Source of the DNA: Mycolicibacterium wolinskyi
GTDB taxonomy: Bacteria > Actinomycetota > Actinomycetes > Mycobacteriales > Mycobacteriaceae
Direction: 5' to 3'
Length of the DNA stretch: 64,000 nt
NCBI RefSeq assembly: GCF_002101965.1
Contig: NZ_LQQA01000015.1
Location: 372,001-436,000 of the forward strand
In this document: in pieces, positions 16,069 through 26,182 of the stretch
How the letters are laid out: each line of letters opens with the position of its first letter
How positions within the stretch are numbered: the first letter of the stretch is position 1
Position numbers and translations under genes: made by a program
The notes under the pieces: generated by a model
What the model was told of the DNA's origin: nothing
Databases searched by the model: none
Seen by the model: only the letters and a program-made list of their open reading frames with translations

Positions 16069-17133
16069 ATGACTTCAGCCATGGCGGCCATCCCGTCGAC
16101 CATCGACGAGGTCACGCCGGCGTGGCTGACGGATGCACTGCCCGGACCGGCCGTCGTCACGGCCGTGCAAGCCGAACGGATCGCCGAGGACAGCGGCTTC
16201 TCCGCGCTGCTCTACCGCTTGCACCTGACCGGAAATCGTGCCGTCCCTTCAACTTTGATCGTCAAGCTGCCCGCCGAATCAGAAGCGCGCGGCGCGATGG
16301 AGCTGCTGGGCGGTTACCGCAAGGAATTGGAGTTCTACCGGAAGGTGGCCCCAGCCGCGCCCATCTCGACCGCACGCTGCCACGTCGCACGAATCGCCGA
16401 GGGATCGGCCGATTTCGTGCTGGTGCTGGAGGACCTGCGCGACTGGGAGAATGCAGACCACCTCGCCGGGCTGTCGGTCGAGCGGGCCCGCCTGTGTATC
16501 GGCCAACTGGCCGGCTTGCACGCCTGGTCCGTGTGCGGCGCGGACGACTCGGTGCTCGAAGCTTATCCGGTGGTGGACAACCCCATCACGCGCCAACTCT
16601 TCCTGCCGGTATTCGCGCCGGCGTGGCAGGTGTACCTCGATCACACGAGCCAGCCTGTGCCGCAAGCGGTGTCAGAATTCGCCGAGCGGTTCGCCGAGCT
16701 GGCTCCGCACGCGCTGACGGCGCTCTCCGAGCGAACCATGTTGCTGCACGGCGACATCCGTGCCGACAACATGTTCTTCCGGGAACCCGAGCTCAAGATC
16801 GTCGACTTCCAGATGGCCGTCAGGGGATGTGGCGTCGCCGACATCGCCTACCTGGTGAGTCAGGGCCTACCCGCCGAGAAGAGGAGTGGCAACGACGAGT
16901 CGTTGGTGCGTGAGTACCTCGGGCATCTGACCCGGCACGGCGTCACGGACTACTCGTTCGGTGAAGCATGGCGCCAATACCGATTCGGTGTCGCGTATCT
17001 GATGATCCTGCCGGTCATCACGCTGATCGGCTGGGATGCGTTGCCGGAACGGTCGCGCCGGCTGTGCTTGACATTGGTCGACCGCGCGGTCGCGGCCATC
17101 GATGACATCAAAGCGTTGGAGGTGTTCGAATGA
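16069..17133 (+). CDS. Aminoglycoside-phosphotransferase-fold kinase-like protein
   Basis: A 354-residue APH/choline-kinase-fold protein. The nucleotide-binding lysine is in TLIVKLPAE, the catalytic loop is LLHGDIRADNMFF (Brenner-type HGDxxxxN) and the metal-binding Asp is in KIVDFQMAV. Members in mycobacterial lipid and steroid gene clusters are often annotated as phosphotransferase-family or ACAD10-like proteins, thought to phosphorylate hydroxylated intermediates; here this is inference. Good ribosome site GGAGG ahead of the ATG. It heads a tightly coupled three-gene operon: its stop overlaps the SnoaL-like start (ATGA), which in turn overlaps the luciferase-like start. Controlled by the palindrome upstream. 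Confidence 0.82.
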   Translation: MTSAMAAIPSTIDEVTPAWLTDALPGPAVVTAVQAERIAEDSGFSALLYRLHLTGNRAVPSTLIVKLPAESEARGAMELLGGYRKELEFYRKVAPAAPISTARCHVARIAEGSADFVLVLEDLRDWENADHLAGLSVERARLCIGQLAGLHAWSVCGADDSVLEAYPVVDNPITRQLFLPVFAPAWQVYLDHTSQPVPQAVSEFAERFAELAPHALTALSERTMLLHGDIRADNMFFREPELKIVDFQMAVRGCGVADIAYLVSQGLPAEKRSGNDESLVREYLGHLTRHGVTDYSFGEAWRQYRFGVAYLMILPVITLIGWDALPERSRRLCLTLVDRAVAAIDDIKALEVFE

Positions 17134-17504
17134 CGCGCACGGCGCGCGAGGTCGTCGAACTGTACAACCTGGTGGTGTGGAACCAGCAGGATTTTGCACT
17201 GGCCGATGAGCTGATGGGCGAGACTGTCATCCGCCACGACGTGGGCGAGGCGCAGACGCTCACCCACCAGCAGGCGGTGCAGCGGATCGTCGACCACTGC
17301 GACATGTTCGAGAAGATCCGCTTCGATCTCAATCTGGTGGTGGCCGGTGACGACGGCGAACATGTCGTGATCGTCTATGAATCACCGATGACCCTCGAAG
17401 ACGGCACGGAAATGACCATCAGCAGCATGGAGATCTTTCGGGTGCGCGACGGGCGGATCACCGAAGTCTGGAATTGCGGCTACAAACAAGGAGTTTGGGC
17501 GTGA
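17130..17504 (+). CDS. SnoaL-like polyketide-cyclase-fold protein
   Basis: A 124-residue protein with the cone fold opening TAREVVELYNLVVWNQQDFALADELMG and a typical middle His-Asp stretch (VIRHDVGEAQTLTHQQAV). Proteins of this SnoaL type are small dehydratases, isomerases or aldol-type cyclases on cyclic substrates. It is embedded in the kinase-like/luciferase-like operon with four-base overlaps at both ends, indicating that the three products are needed together. No catalytic assignment is possible from sequence alone. Confidence 0.8.
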   Translation: MTRTAREVVELYNLVVWNQQDFALADELMGETVIRHDVGEAQTLTHQQAVQRIVDHCDMFEKIRFDLNLVVAGDDGEHVVIVYESPMTLEDGTEMTISSMEIFRVRDGRITEVWNCGYKQGVWA

Positions 17505-18559
17505 GCACCGACGTACTCGACGAACTGGGCTACTACCTGCTGGCCGGTGCCGGCGGTGAAGGACCTGCCACCCTGATGGACGAGGCCCGCCGTGGCGAGG
17601 AACTCGGTTTCGGCACCGCCTTCATCTCCGAGCGGTGGAACGTCAAAGAGGCGTCCTCGCTCGTCGGTGCGGCGTGCGCGGTCACCAGCCGTATGCAGAT
17701 CGCCACCGCGGCAACGAATCACAACACCCGCCACCCCTTGATCACCGGATCGTGGGCCACCACGATGCACCGACTGTCCGGCGGCCGGTTCACCCTCGGC
17801 ATCGGCCGGGGCATCGCCGCGATGTACAACGCATTCGGAGTACCGGCGGTCACCACCGCCCAGATGGAGGACTTCGCGAAGGTCATGCGCAGGCTCTGGC
17901 ACGGCGAGGTGATCTTCAACCACGATGGTCCGATCGGCAAGTACCAGGTGCTGTTCCTCGACCCGGATTTCAACGAGGACATCCGGTTGGCGATCGTGGC
18001 CTTCGGGCCGCAGACCCTCGCGCTGGGCGGGCGCAAATTCGATGACGTCATCCTGCACACCTATTTCACCCCCGAGACGCTGCAGCGAGCCGTCAAGACC
18101 GTCAAGGAGGCCGCCGAACAGGCGGGCCGTGATCCCGACAGCGTTCGCGTGTGGTCGTGTTTCGCGACGGTCGGCGACCACCTGCCCGAGGAGCTGAGGC
18201 TCAAGAAGACCGTCGCCCGGCTGGCCACCTACCTGCAAGGTTATGGCGACCTCATGGTCAGCACCAACAACTGGGATCCTGCAGTGCTGCAACGCTTCCG
18301 CGAGGATCCGGTGGTGACTTCGATCCCGGGCGGCATCGATCACAAGGCCACGCCCGAGCAGATCGAGCACATCGCGAGCCTGATTCCCGACGAGTGGCTG
18401 GAACCGTCGGCAACCGGCTCGGCCCGGCAGTGCGTCGATCGCATCCGCAAGGAGTTCGCCTACGGCGCCGACGCGGTGATCATGCACGGCGCCACACCCG
18501 ACGAACTCGAGCCGATCGTCACCGAGTACCGGGCTACTCGGGACCCAGCGGGATCGTGA
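17501..18559 (+). CDS. Luciferase-like (LLM class) F420-dependent oxidoreductase
   Basis: A 352-residue TIM-barrel protein of the bacterial luciferase superfamily. Diagnostic stretches are EELGFGTAFISERWNVKEA near residue 28, ATNHNTRHPLITGSWATTMHRLSGGRFTLGIGRG (residues about 70-105) and the C-terminal ARQCVDRIRKEFAYGADAVIMHG. In mycobacteria most of these use coenzyme F420 to reduce or oxidise alcohol, imine or enoyl groups; F420 rather than FMN is inferred from the family. GTG start after AAGGAG, overlapping the SnoaL-like stop. The 3-prime end overlaps the convergent sensor kinase gene by 26 bp. It closes the operon controlled by the 33-bp palindrome. Confidence 0.87.
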   Translation: MSTDVLDELGYYLLAGAGGEGPATLMDEARRGEELGFGTAFISERWNVKEASSLVGAACAVTSRMQIATAATNHNTRHPLITGSWATTMHRLSGGRFTLGIGRGIAAMYNAFGVPAVTTAQMEDFAKVMRRLWHGEVIFNHDGPIGKYQVLFLDPDFNEDIRLAIVAFGPQTLALGGRKFDDVILHTYFTPETLQRAVKTVKEAAEQAGRDPDSVRVWSCFATVGDHLPEELRLKKTVARLATYLQGYGDLMVSTNNWDPAVLQRFREDPVVTSIPGGIDHKATPEQIEHIASLIPDEWLEPSATGSARQCVDRIRKEFAYGADAVIMHGATPDELEPIVTEYRATRDPAGS

Positions 18560-20714
18560 CCGACAGGGTGGTGCCGTCGCCGGGCGGGCTGGAAATCTCC
18601 AGCCGGCCCGATAGTGCTTCCACCCGATCCTTGAGGCCGATCAGTCCGGAGCCCGCGCCGGAGACCGCCCCACCGATTCCGTCGTCGGCGATGCATACGG
18701 TGAGTTGGTCGTCGGTTGCTGCCGCGCGCACGGTCACCTCGTCGGCGGACGCGTGCTTTGCCGCGTTCGTGAGCGCCTCGGCCACGACGTAATACGCTGC
18801 CACCTCGACCGATTCAGGTAGTCGCCGGTCCACGTCAAGATCGAGGATGACCGGTATTGACGATCGTCGTGCCAGGGTCTTCAGCGCAGGCCCCAGCCCG
18901 CCCTTCGACAAGATCGCGGGGTGAATGCCACGCGAGAGTTCCTGCAGATCGGCGTAGAGGCCCGCGAGTCCGTCGACCACATGCGACATCTGGTCGTGCA
19001 GCGCCGACTCTTCGGGGGGCAGCGACGCCTGTACGGCGCGCAGTTCGAGCCCAAGCGAGACGATCCGCTGCTGGGCTCCGTCGTGCAGATCCCGCTCGAA
19101 CCCGCGTCGGGCCTGGTCGGCCGCCGCGACGATACGCGCCCGGGACGCGGTGATCTCGGCGCGGGACTCGGCATTGAAGATGGCGGTGGAAACCAGGTCG
19201 GCGAAATCGCCTATGCGGACCTCGGTTCCAGGAGGCATCGGTTGGTCTCGAGAGGTGCCCGCCATGAGGGCACCCCAGATCCGCCCGTCGACCGTTACCG
19301 GGGCACCGACGCCTGCCCGGACGCCGAATCCGCGCAGCCGGTCAGCGATCTCGCTTTCGACACCGTCATAGGAGTCGAATCGGGCCGGTTCACGACTGTG
19401 CAGAATCCGGGCGGCGAGGCTGTCGCCGTGCAGCGAAAGGCGTTCGCCGACAACCAGTCGGCTACTGGACTCGGTGTCGAGCGCGGCGACCACGACGCAG
19501 GTGTTGTCCGGCTCGTACCGGATCAGCGTCGCGTGGGTCATGCCCAGCCCGACCGACAACTCGGTGACGGCGCGAGGGTAGACATCGGCCGGCGCCGCGC
19601 CGCGCGCCACCAACGTCGCCACGCGCCGCAATGCGGTCTGCTGCTCGACGAGGGCACGTCGTTCGGTCACGTCGCGGCCCGCCCCGAACAGCAGGCCGTT
19701 GTCGGAGACGACGCTCCATTGAAACCAGCGGATCTCGCCGTCGTTGCGGACACATCGGTTCTCGAACCGGGCTTCACGCTGGTCGGTTTGCAACTCATCG
19801 AGGATGCGCCGGGTGTGATCACGGTCGTCGGGGTGGACCAGGTCGAGGAACGGCCGCGTCGTCAACTCGGTACGCGAATAACCCAACGTCCGAACGAATG
19901 CCGGGTTGATCCGGGTCAGCGTGTGATGGTCACTGATATAGAGCAATTCGGAGGCAACGGCGAAGAAACGTTCCAACTCCTGCCGGCTCGTCTCCAGTTC
20001 GGCGGTCATTCGTTCGCGGTCTCTCGCGGCAATCAGCAGTGCCTCCAAGGACGGAACCATCCGCTGCCATCGGCGTAGTGTCTCGACCCCCAGCTCGGCA
20101 GGGACCAGCAACGTGCCGATCCGGTTGCCTCCGTCGCGAAGTGGGATCGCGGTCTGGGCGCCGTCGGGCTCGACGCGCCCGAGCGCGAGCGTCACCTCGC
20201 CTACATCGAGCACTTGTGCCATGCGCCGCCCGGCGCGGTCGAGCGCGTGCGCGAGGTCGCCTGCACCCAGCATCAGCCGCGCGAGCTCGGCCGACAGGTC
20301 GGCTTCGCGACGTCGTTGCTCTGACTCCTGTGCGCGCAACCTCGCCTGACCGGCCAACACGTTGGCCAACAAGGCGAGGGGCAGAAAGACGAACACCGCG
20401 GGGGCCAGGCTGTCGGCGCCTTCGAGATGGAAATAGACGTAGACGAGAGCACTCACGAGCGATGTCGCGACCGCCAACGGAAAACTCCAGCCGGCCGAGA
20501 TGACCAGAACCCCCAACAGGAAGATCGCGCCGAACGCGTTCTCCGGTGCCACGCGCTTGAGCTGGAACACCAGCAGCGTCTCGCCGATGATGAATGCGGC
20601 GGCCACCAACACGCCCCACCGCAGCGGGCGGGCGGTGGGCCGCACGACGAACGTCAGCAGCCGCTGCGGTAACGATGGCAAGCGGCTGTCCGGGCTGTCG
20701 AGGGATGCTGGCAC
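18534..20714 (-). CDS. NarL-type membrane sensor histidine kinase
   Basis: A 726-residue kinase. The N-terminus has about four hydrophobic segments (residues about 30-125, DUF4118/MASE-like membrane domain), then a cytoplasmic region with a GAF-like part, a PAS domain (LLYISDHHTLTRINPAFVRTLGYSRTEL) and a second GAF (YEPDNTCVVVAALDTES). The phosphoacceptor His is in FERDLHDGAQQRIVSLGLEL (HisKA_3), and the ATPase domain has EALTNAAKHA and DDGIGGA. Autophosphorylation on His would pass to a response regulator. The only regulator nearby is the divergent single receiver at 20818, which lacks a DNA-binding domain. GTG start. The signal is unknown; GAF/PAS domains allow small-molecule or redox sensing. 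Confidence 0.9.
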   Translation of the reverse strand: MPASLDSPDSRLPSLPQRLLTFVVRPTARPLRWGVLVAAAFIIGETLLVFQLKRVAPENAFGAIFLLGVLVISAGWSFPLAVATSLVSALVYVYFHLEGADSLAPAVFVFLPLALLANVLAGQARLRAQESEQRRREADLSAELARLMLGAGDLAHALDRAGRRMAQVLDVGEVTLALGRVEPDGAQTAIPLRDGGNRIGTLLVPAELGVETLRRWQRMVPSLEALLIAARDRERMTAELETSRQELERFFAVASELLYISDHHTLTRINPAFVRTLGYSRTELTTRPFLDLVHPDDRDHTRRILDELQTDQREARFENRCVRNDGEIRWFQWSVVSDNGLLFGAGRDVTERRALVEQQTALRRVATLVARGAAPADVYPRAVTELSVGLGMTHATLIRYEPDNTCVVVAALDTESSSRLVVGERLSLHGDSLAARILHSREPARFDSYDGVESEIADRLRGFGVRAGVGAPVTVDGRIWGALMAGTSRDQPMPPGTEVRIGDFADLVSTAIFNAESRAEITASRARIVAAADQARRGFERDLHDGAQQRIVSLGLELRAVQASLPPEESALHDQMSHVVDGLAGLYADLQELSRGIHPAILSKGGLGPALKTLARRSSIPVILDLDVDRRLPESVEVAAYYVVAEALTNAAKHASADEVTVRAAATDDQLTVCIADDGIGGAVSGAGSGLIGLKDRVEALSGRLEISSPPGDGTTLSVTIPLGPE

Positions 20715-20817
20715 CGGCCGATGGTAGTTCGCGCTGTTGGAAACTTCCGGCTAACGGTAGTGCCGCCGGTTTGCTGATCTGCGAAGCTCGACATATGTGT
20801 GCATGGGGAGGGCCGCA

Positions 20818-21168
20818 ATGCGTTGTCTGATCGTCGATGACAGCGCGCAGTTTCGTGCCGCCGCGAGCGCGATGCTCGAGCGTGCGGGTATCACCGTCGA
20901 CGTCGCGTCCGACGGGGCCGAAGCCGTGCGGTGCTACCGGGCGCACCCGCCGGACGTCACGCTGGTAGACGTCGACCTCGGCGTCGAGAGCGGATTCGAC
21001 GTCGCCGAGCAACTGCACCGGACCGAACCCCCGGGAGCACCGGTGATCCTCATCTCAACCCACGACGAACAGGACCTCGCCGACATGATCGCGGCCAGTT
21101 GCGCAGTCGGGTTCCTGCCGAAGATCGCGTTGTCGCCCGACGCGATCCATCGCATGATCGAGGCATAA
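20818..21168 (+). CDS. Stand-alone response-regulator receiver domain
   Basis: A 116-residue CheY-like receiver with no output domain. The acidic pocket is DD at residues 7-8, the phosphoacceptor is probably Asp51 in TLVDVDLG, the switch Thr/Ser is in ILISTHDE and the conserved Lys in GFLPKIAL. The ATG at 20818 follows GGGAGG; an upstream start would add only seven poorly supported residues. It lies divergent from the NarL-type kinase, 103 bp apart, and is its probable partner. Kinases with HisKA_3 usually pair with LuxR-type regulators, so an output-less partner suggests signalling by protein-protein contact or phosphate buffering. The DNA after the stop shows no leftover helix-turn-helix, so it does not look like a truncation. 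Confidence 0.87.
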   Translation: MRCLIVDDSAQFRAAASAMLERAGITVDVASDGAEAVRCYRAHPPDVTLVDVDLGVESGFDVAEQLHRTEPPGAPVILISTHDEQDLADMIAASCAVGFLPKIALSPDAIHRMIEA

Positions 21169-21222
21169 GCCTTCGGTATCAGATTGGCAGAGTGCGGTTT
21201 TCGTATCCCGCCACTTTCAACG

Positions 21223-21254
21223 TATAGCGCACCCCCGGTCTTGTGGCAAGCCCC
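21223..21254 (+). promoter_or_regulatory. Rifamycin-associated element (RAE) with promoter -10
   Basis: Bases 21236-21254 read CGGTCTTGTGGCAAGCCCC, matching the published 19-bp RAE (GGGGCTTGCGGCAAGGCCC) at about 14 of 19 positions including the CTTG and CAAG arms. A -10-like TATAGC lies at 21223-21228, so the element sits at the transcription start. RAEs mark rifamycin-inducible resistance genes in actinomycetes, and the gene downstream is a rifampicin monooxygenase. Confidence 0.75.
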
Positions 21255-21316
21255 CCATCGTGCTGCAGAATCTCCCAGCCGAGGCCAGAACCTGCAGGAA
21301 TCGGTGTTCTGAGTGA

Positions 21317-22765
<1,449 letters not shown>

Positions 22766-22930
22766 CGCACATTCGGCGCGCGTGGTCAATGGTGGCTAGC
22801 AGGAGTCCAGGTATCCGGCCAGCGTGCGGCGGAAATGGCGGTCAGCATTGACGACTCGATACCCGTCGGCCAGCGAAGGTGATAGCACGCCGCAGCGGCG
22901 CCAACGGCTATCGCAGAGGAGACCGCGGAC

Positions 22931-23977
22931 ATGACCACGTCACTGACCCACAGCATCCACGCCGCCTCTCTACTCGACGGTGAGCTCGTCGAGGAGACCG
23001 ACCACGGTTCGATCCGCCGTCTGACCGCGGACAACTTCCCGATCCTGCAAGGCCTTTCGATCAAGCGCCTGGTGCTCAACCCGGGCGCCATGCGCACGCC
23101 GCACTGGCATGCCAACGCCAACGAGCTCACGTACTGTGTGTCCGGCGCGGCGCTCGTCAGCGTGCTCGACTCCGGCAGCCAGTTCGCCAGTTTCACGATC
23201 AAGGCCGGCGAGATGTTCCACATCGATTCGGGCTCGCTGCACCACATCGAGAACATCGGACCCGACCCCGCCGAATTCATCATCACGTTCCGCCACGAGC
23301 GGCCCGAGGACTTCGGCCTCGCCGGTGCATTCGGCGCCATGACCGATGCGGTGCTCGGCAACACCTACGACCTCGATGCCGCGGACTTCACGGCGATCCG
23401 CCGAAATCTGGTCGACCGCTCGATCGTCGCGCGCACCGGTGACGCCGCGGTGCCGTCCACGGCGCACTTCAACGATCCGCACAAGTTCGGCGTCGAGGAC
23501 ATGACGCCGCCGGTGCAGGCCGCCGTCGGATCGGCGCGCACCGCCCGCGTCCAGTTCTGGCCCGCACTCAAAGACTTGTCGATGTATTCGCTGCGCATCC
23601 GCGAAGACGGTATGCGGGAACCGCACTGGCACCCGACGACCGCTGAGATGGGCTATGTGCAGAGCGGTTCCGCGCGCATGACGGTGATGGATCCTGACGG
23701 CACCCTGGACACGTGGTACCTCAACCAGGGCGACGTCTACTTCATCCCGCGGGCTTATCCCCACCACATCGAAGTGTTCGATGCACCCGAGTGGCATTTC
23801 CTGATCTTCTTCGATCAGCCGTTCCCGGCTGACATCGGTTACCGCACGTCGATCAGCGCCTATTCGCGTGAGGTGCTCGCGGCGACGTTCAACACACACA
23901 TCGATGACTTGCCGAACTTCCCCTTCACCAAGTCCGATCCGCTGATCGTCAACCGGCACAACCCGCTGGACCGCTAG
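22931..23977 (+). CDS. Bicupin protein, oxalate-decarboxylase-like
   Basis: A 348-residue protein made of two cupin domains. Each has the metal motif: PHWHANANELTYCVSG with a later HHIENIG (first, residues about 57-120), and PHWHPTTAEMGYVQSG with YPHHIEV (second, about 233-285). This arrangement of three His and one Glu twice, binding Mn, is that of oxalate decarboxylase, which converts oxalate to formate and CO2; the size is slightly below the usual 380. The catalytic lid cannot be confirmed by eye, so a related dioxygenase or epimerase role remains possible. GAGGAG precedes the ATG. The molybdenum hydroxylase gene starts at the very next base after the stop, so the four genes to 27692 form one operon. 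Confidence 0.85.
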   Translation: MTTSLTHSIHAASLLDGELVEETDHGSIRRLTADNFPILQGLSIKRLVLNPGAMRTPHWHANANELTYCVSGAALVSVLDSGSQFASFTIKAGEMFHIDSGSLHHIENIGPDPAEFIITFRHERPEDFGLAGAFGAMTDAVLGNTYDLDAADFTAIRRNLVDRSIVARTGDAAVPSTAHFNDPHKFGVEDMTPPVQAAVGSARTARVQFWPALKDLSMYSLRIREDGMREPHWHPTTAEMGYVQSGSARMTVMDPDGTLDTWYLNQGDVYFIPRAYPHHIEVFDAPEWHFLIFFDQPFPADIGYRTSISAYSREVLAATFNTHIDDLPNFPFTKSDPLIVNRHNPLDR

Positions 23978-26182
23978 ATGGCTGACGTCGAAGTCGGCCG
24001 GCCGGTGAACCGCGTCGAGGGCCGCGACAAGGTCACCGGCAAGGCGGTCTACACCGCTGACACGTCTGTCGCGGAGGTGACCTACGCGGCGCTGGTGCAG
24101 TCGGAAATCGCGTGCGGCACAGTCACCGAGGAGTCGCTGCGTCACGGCACGCGCATGGCCGCCGAAGCACCGGGCGTACTGCACGTGCTGACCCCGCTCA
24201 ACTGTCCACCGCTGCATGCGCTTCCGGACGAGCTCACTGCGGATTTCCCGATGGAACGACGCCCGCCGCTGTCGGATCTATCGGTCCACTACGTGGGCCA
24301 GCACATGGCACTCGTGGTTGCCGACACCCCGGAGAATGCGGTGGCGGCCGCCGAGCGGATCAAGCTCGACTATGTCGTCGAGCCTGCCCGCATCGGCATG
24401 GCGGATGTACCGGACGACGATCGCTACCAGCCCGATCACTTCGTCAAACTGGTCGACGAGAAGCTGCAGGACCGCCGGGGCAGTGCCGACGAACCCGACG
24501 GCGGCACGAAGGTGTGCGCGTATTTCCGCACCCCGGTCAATGCGCATTACCCGATCGAACTCTCCGCGACGATCGCCGAGTGGTCGGGCGAGGACCTGAC
24601 CGTCCACGACGCCACCCGCTGGATTGCGGGCGAACGCCGGGTGCTGGCTTGCTATCTCGGAATCGACGAGGACCGGATCAGGGTCCTGTCACCGTTGGTC
24701 GGTGGGGCATTCGGCTCCAAGAGCTTTCTGTGGATGCACGTCGTGCTGTGCGCCGTCGCCGCCCGGGCCGTCGGACGCCCGGTCAAACTGGTGCTCACGC
24801 GGGCCCAGATGTTCACCTCGACCGGACATCGTCCCCGCACCGAGCAGCGGGTGTCGCTCGTGGCCGACGAGCACGGGACACTGCTCAGCACCGAACAACA
24901 CACCCTGACCGAGACGTCGCCGGTGGCCCATTTCTGCGAGCCCGTCGGCTTGTCGGCACGGTTCCTGTATCGCTCACCGCGGCTGGTGACCACGCATACG
25001 GTTGCCCCGATCAACGGTGCGACACCATGTTTCATGCGTGGCCCCGGCGAGGCGCCGGGCCTGTTCGCGCTCGAATCGGCGATCGACCAGCTGGCATACG
25101 CCTGCGGCGTCGATCCGCTGGCATTCCGGTTGGCCAACGACCCCGACTACGACCAGACCAACGGTAAACCGTGGTCGGGCAAGCACGTGCGGGACTGCTT
25201 CGTGGACGGCGCCGAGCGGTTCGGCTGGGCACGACGGCCGATGGCACCGCGGTCCATGAGCCGAGACGGCGTCCTGGTCGGCTGGGGCATGGCGACCGCC
25301 ACCTATCCGGGGCGGCGGATGCCCGCCGGATGCGGGGTCACCACCGCCGACGGCGTGGTCCGATTCGCGTCGGCCACCCATGAGATCGGCACCGGCGTGC
25401 GGACCGTGATGACCCAGGTGGCCGCCGACGCCACCGGATTGCCTTTGAGCGCAGTCTCTTTCGCGACAGGTGATTCTGAATTTCCGTCGGCGCCCTACAG
25501 TGGGGCGTCACAGACGACCGCCACCGTCGGTTCGGCCGTGCACCGTGCCGGCACGGAATGGAAGCGACGGCTGCTGTCCTGGTTGTCGAGTCTGGACGGC
25601 GCGACGGCACTGGACGTCCGCGACGGTCTGATCGTGTGCGAGGGGCGCACCGTGGCAACGGTGGCCGACGTACTGCGCGACGGCGGTACCGCGTTGGCGG
25701 AGATGCTGACCTTCACCGTCACGAGCGACGGCGGCGCCCACGACAGCGCGGTGTCGCAATCGTTCGGCGCGCACTTCTGTGAGGTCGAAGTCGACGAGGC
25801 GATCGGCCGCGCCACCGTCACCCGCTGGGTTTCGATGCTCGACTGCGGGCGGGTGCTCAACCCCAAACTGGCCCGCAATCAGGTGATGGGCGGCGTCATC
25901 TTCGGACTGGGGATGGCACTGCTCGAGCAGGTGCCCTACGACGCGCGGACCGCCCAGTTGATCGGGGAGTACTACGTGCCGACGCACGCCGACATCCCGG
26001 AATTCGACATCGCCTTCGTCGACACCGCCGACTACGGCCTCGATCCGATCGGAGTACGCGGCATCGGCGAGATCGGCGCGTGCGGAGTGCCCGCCGCGAT
26101 CGCCAACGCCATCTTCCACGCCACCGGAAAAAGGCTGCGTGACCTGCCGATCACGCTCGAAATGTTGATGGGAGAACAATGA
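23978..26182 (+). CDS. Molybdenum hydroxylase large subunit (PaoC/YagR-like aldehyde oxidoreductase)
   Basis: A 734-residue xanthine-oxidase-family catalytic subunit carrying the Mo-MCD or Mo-MPT cofactor. Visible motifs: GRPVNRVEGRDKVTGKAVYTAD at the start, GGAFGSKSF, the RGPGEAPGLFALE segment, QTTATVGSAVHRA, and the catalytic glutamate in GVRGIGEIGACGVPAAIANA near residue 690. The size matches PaoC/YagR of the E. coli periplasmic aldehyde oxidoreductase rather than longer xanthine dehydrogenases. The order large-small-medium, with start directly after the bicupin stop and a four-base overlap with the small subunit, shows one operon. It probably oxidises an aldehyde or N-heterocycle with water; substrate unknown. 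A chaperone (XdhC-like) is not present here. Confidence 0.9.
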   Translation: MADVEVGRPVNRVEGRDKVTGKAVYTADTSVAEVTYAALVQSEIACGTVTEESLRHGTRMAAEAPGVLHVLTPLNCPPLHALPDELTADFPMERRPPLSDLSVHYVGQHMALVVADTPENAVAAAERIKLDYVVEPARIGMADVPDDDRYQPDHFVKLVDEKLQDRRGSADEPDGGTKVCAYFRTPVNAHYPIELSATIAEWSGEDLTVHDATRWIAGERRVLACYLGIDEDRIRVLSPLVGGAFGSKSFLWMHVVLCAVAARAVGRPVKLVLTRAQMFTSTGHRPRTEQRVSLVADEHGTLLSTEQHTLTETSPVAHFCEPVGLSARFLYRSPRLVTTHTVAPINGATPCFMRGPGEAPGLFALESAIDQLAYACGVDPLAFRLANDPDYDQTNGKPWSGKHVRDCFVDGAERFGWARRPMAPRSMSRDGVLVGWGMATATYPGRRMPAGCGVTTADGVVRFASATHEIGTGVRTVMTQVAADATGLPLSAVSFATGDSEFPSAPYSGASQTTATVGSAVHRAGTEWKRRLLSWLSSLDGATALDVRDGLIVCEGRTVATVADVLRDGGTALAEMLTFTVTSDGGAHDSAVSQSFGAHFCEVEVDEAIGRATVTRWVSMLDCGRVLNPKLARNQVMGGVIFGLGMALLEQVPYDARTAQLIGEYYVPTHADIPEFDIAFVDTADYGLDPIGVRGIGEIGACGVPAAIANAIFHATGKRLRDLPITLEMLMGEQ

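Noticed and set aside
20740..20760. Half-site CTACCGTTAGCC (minus strand) before the sensor kinase gene
   Set aside because: Only one half resembles the operator; the partner half has almost no matching bases.
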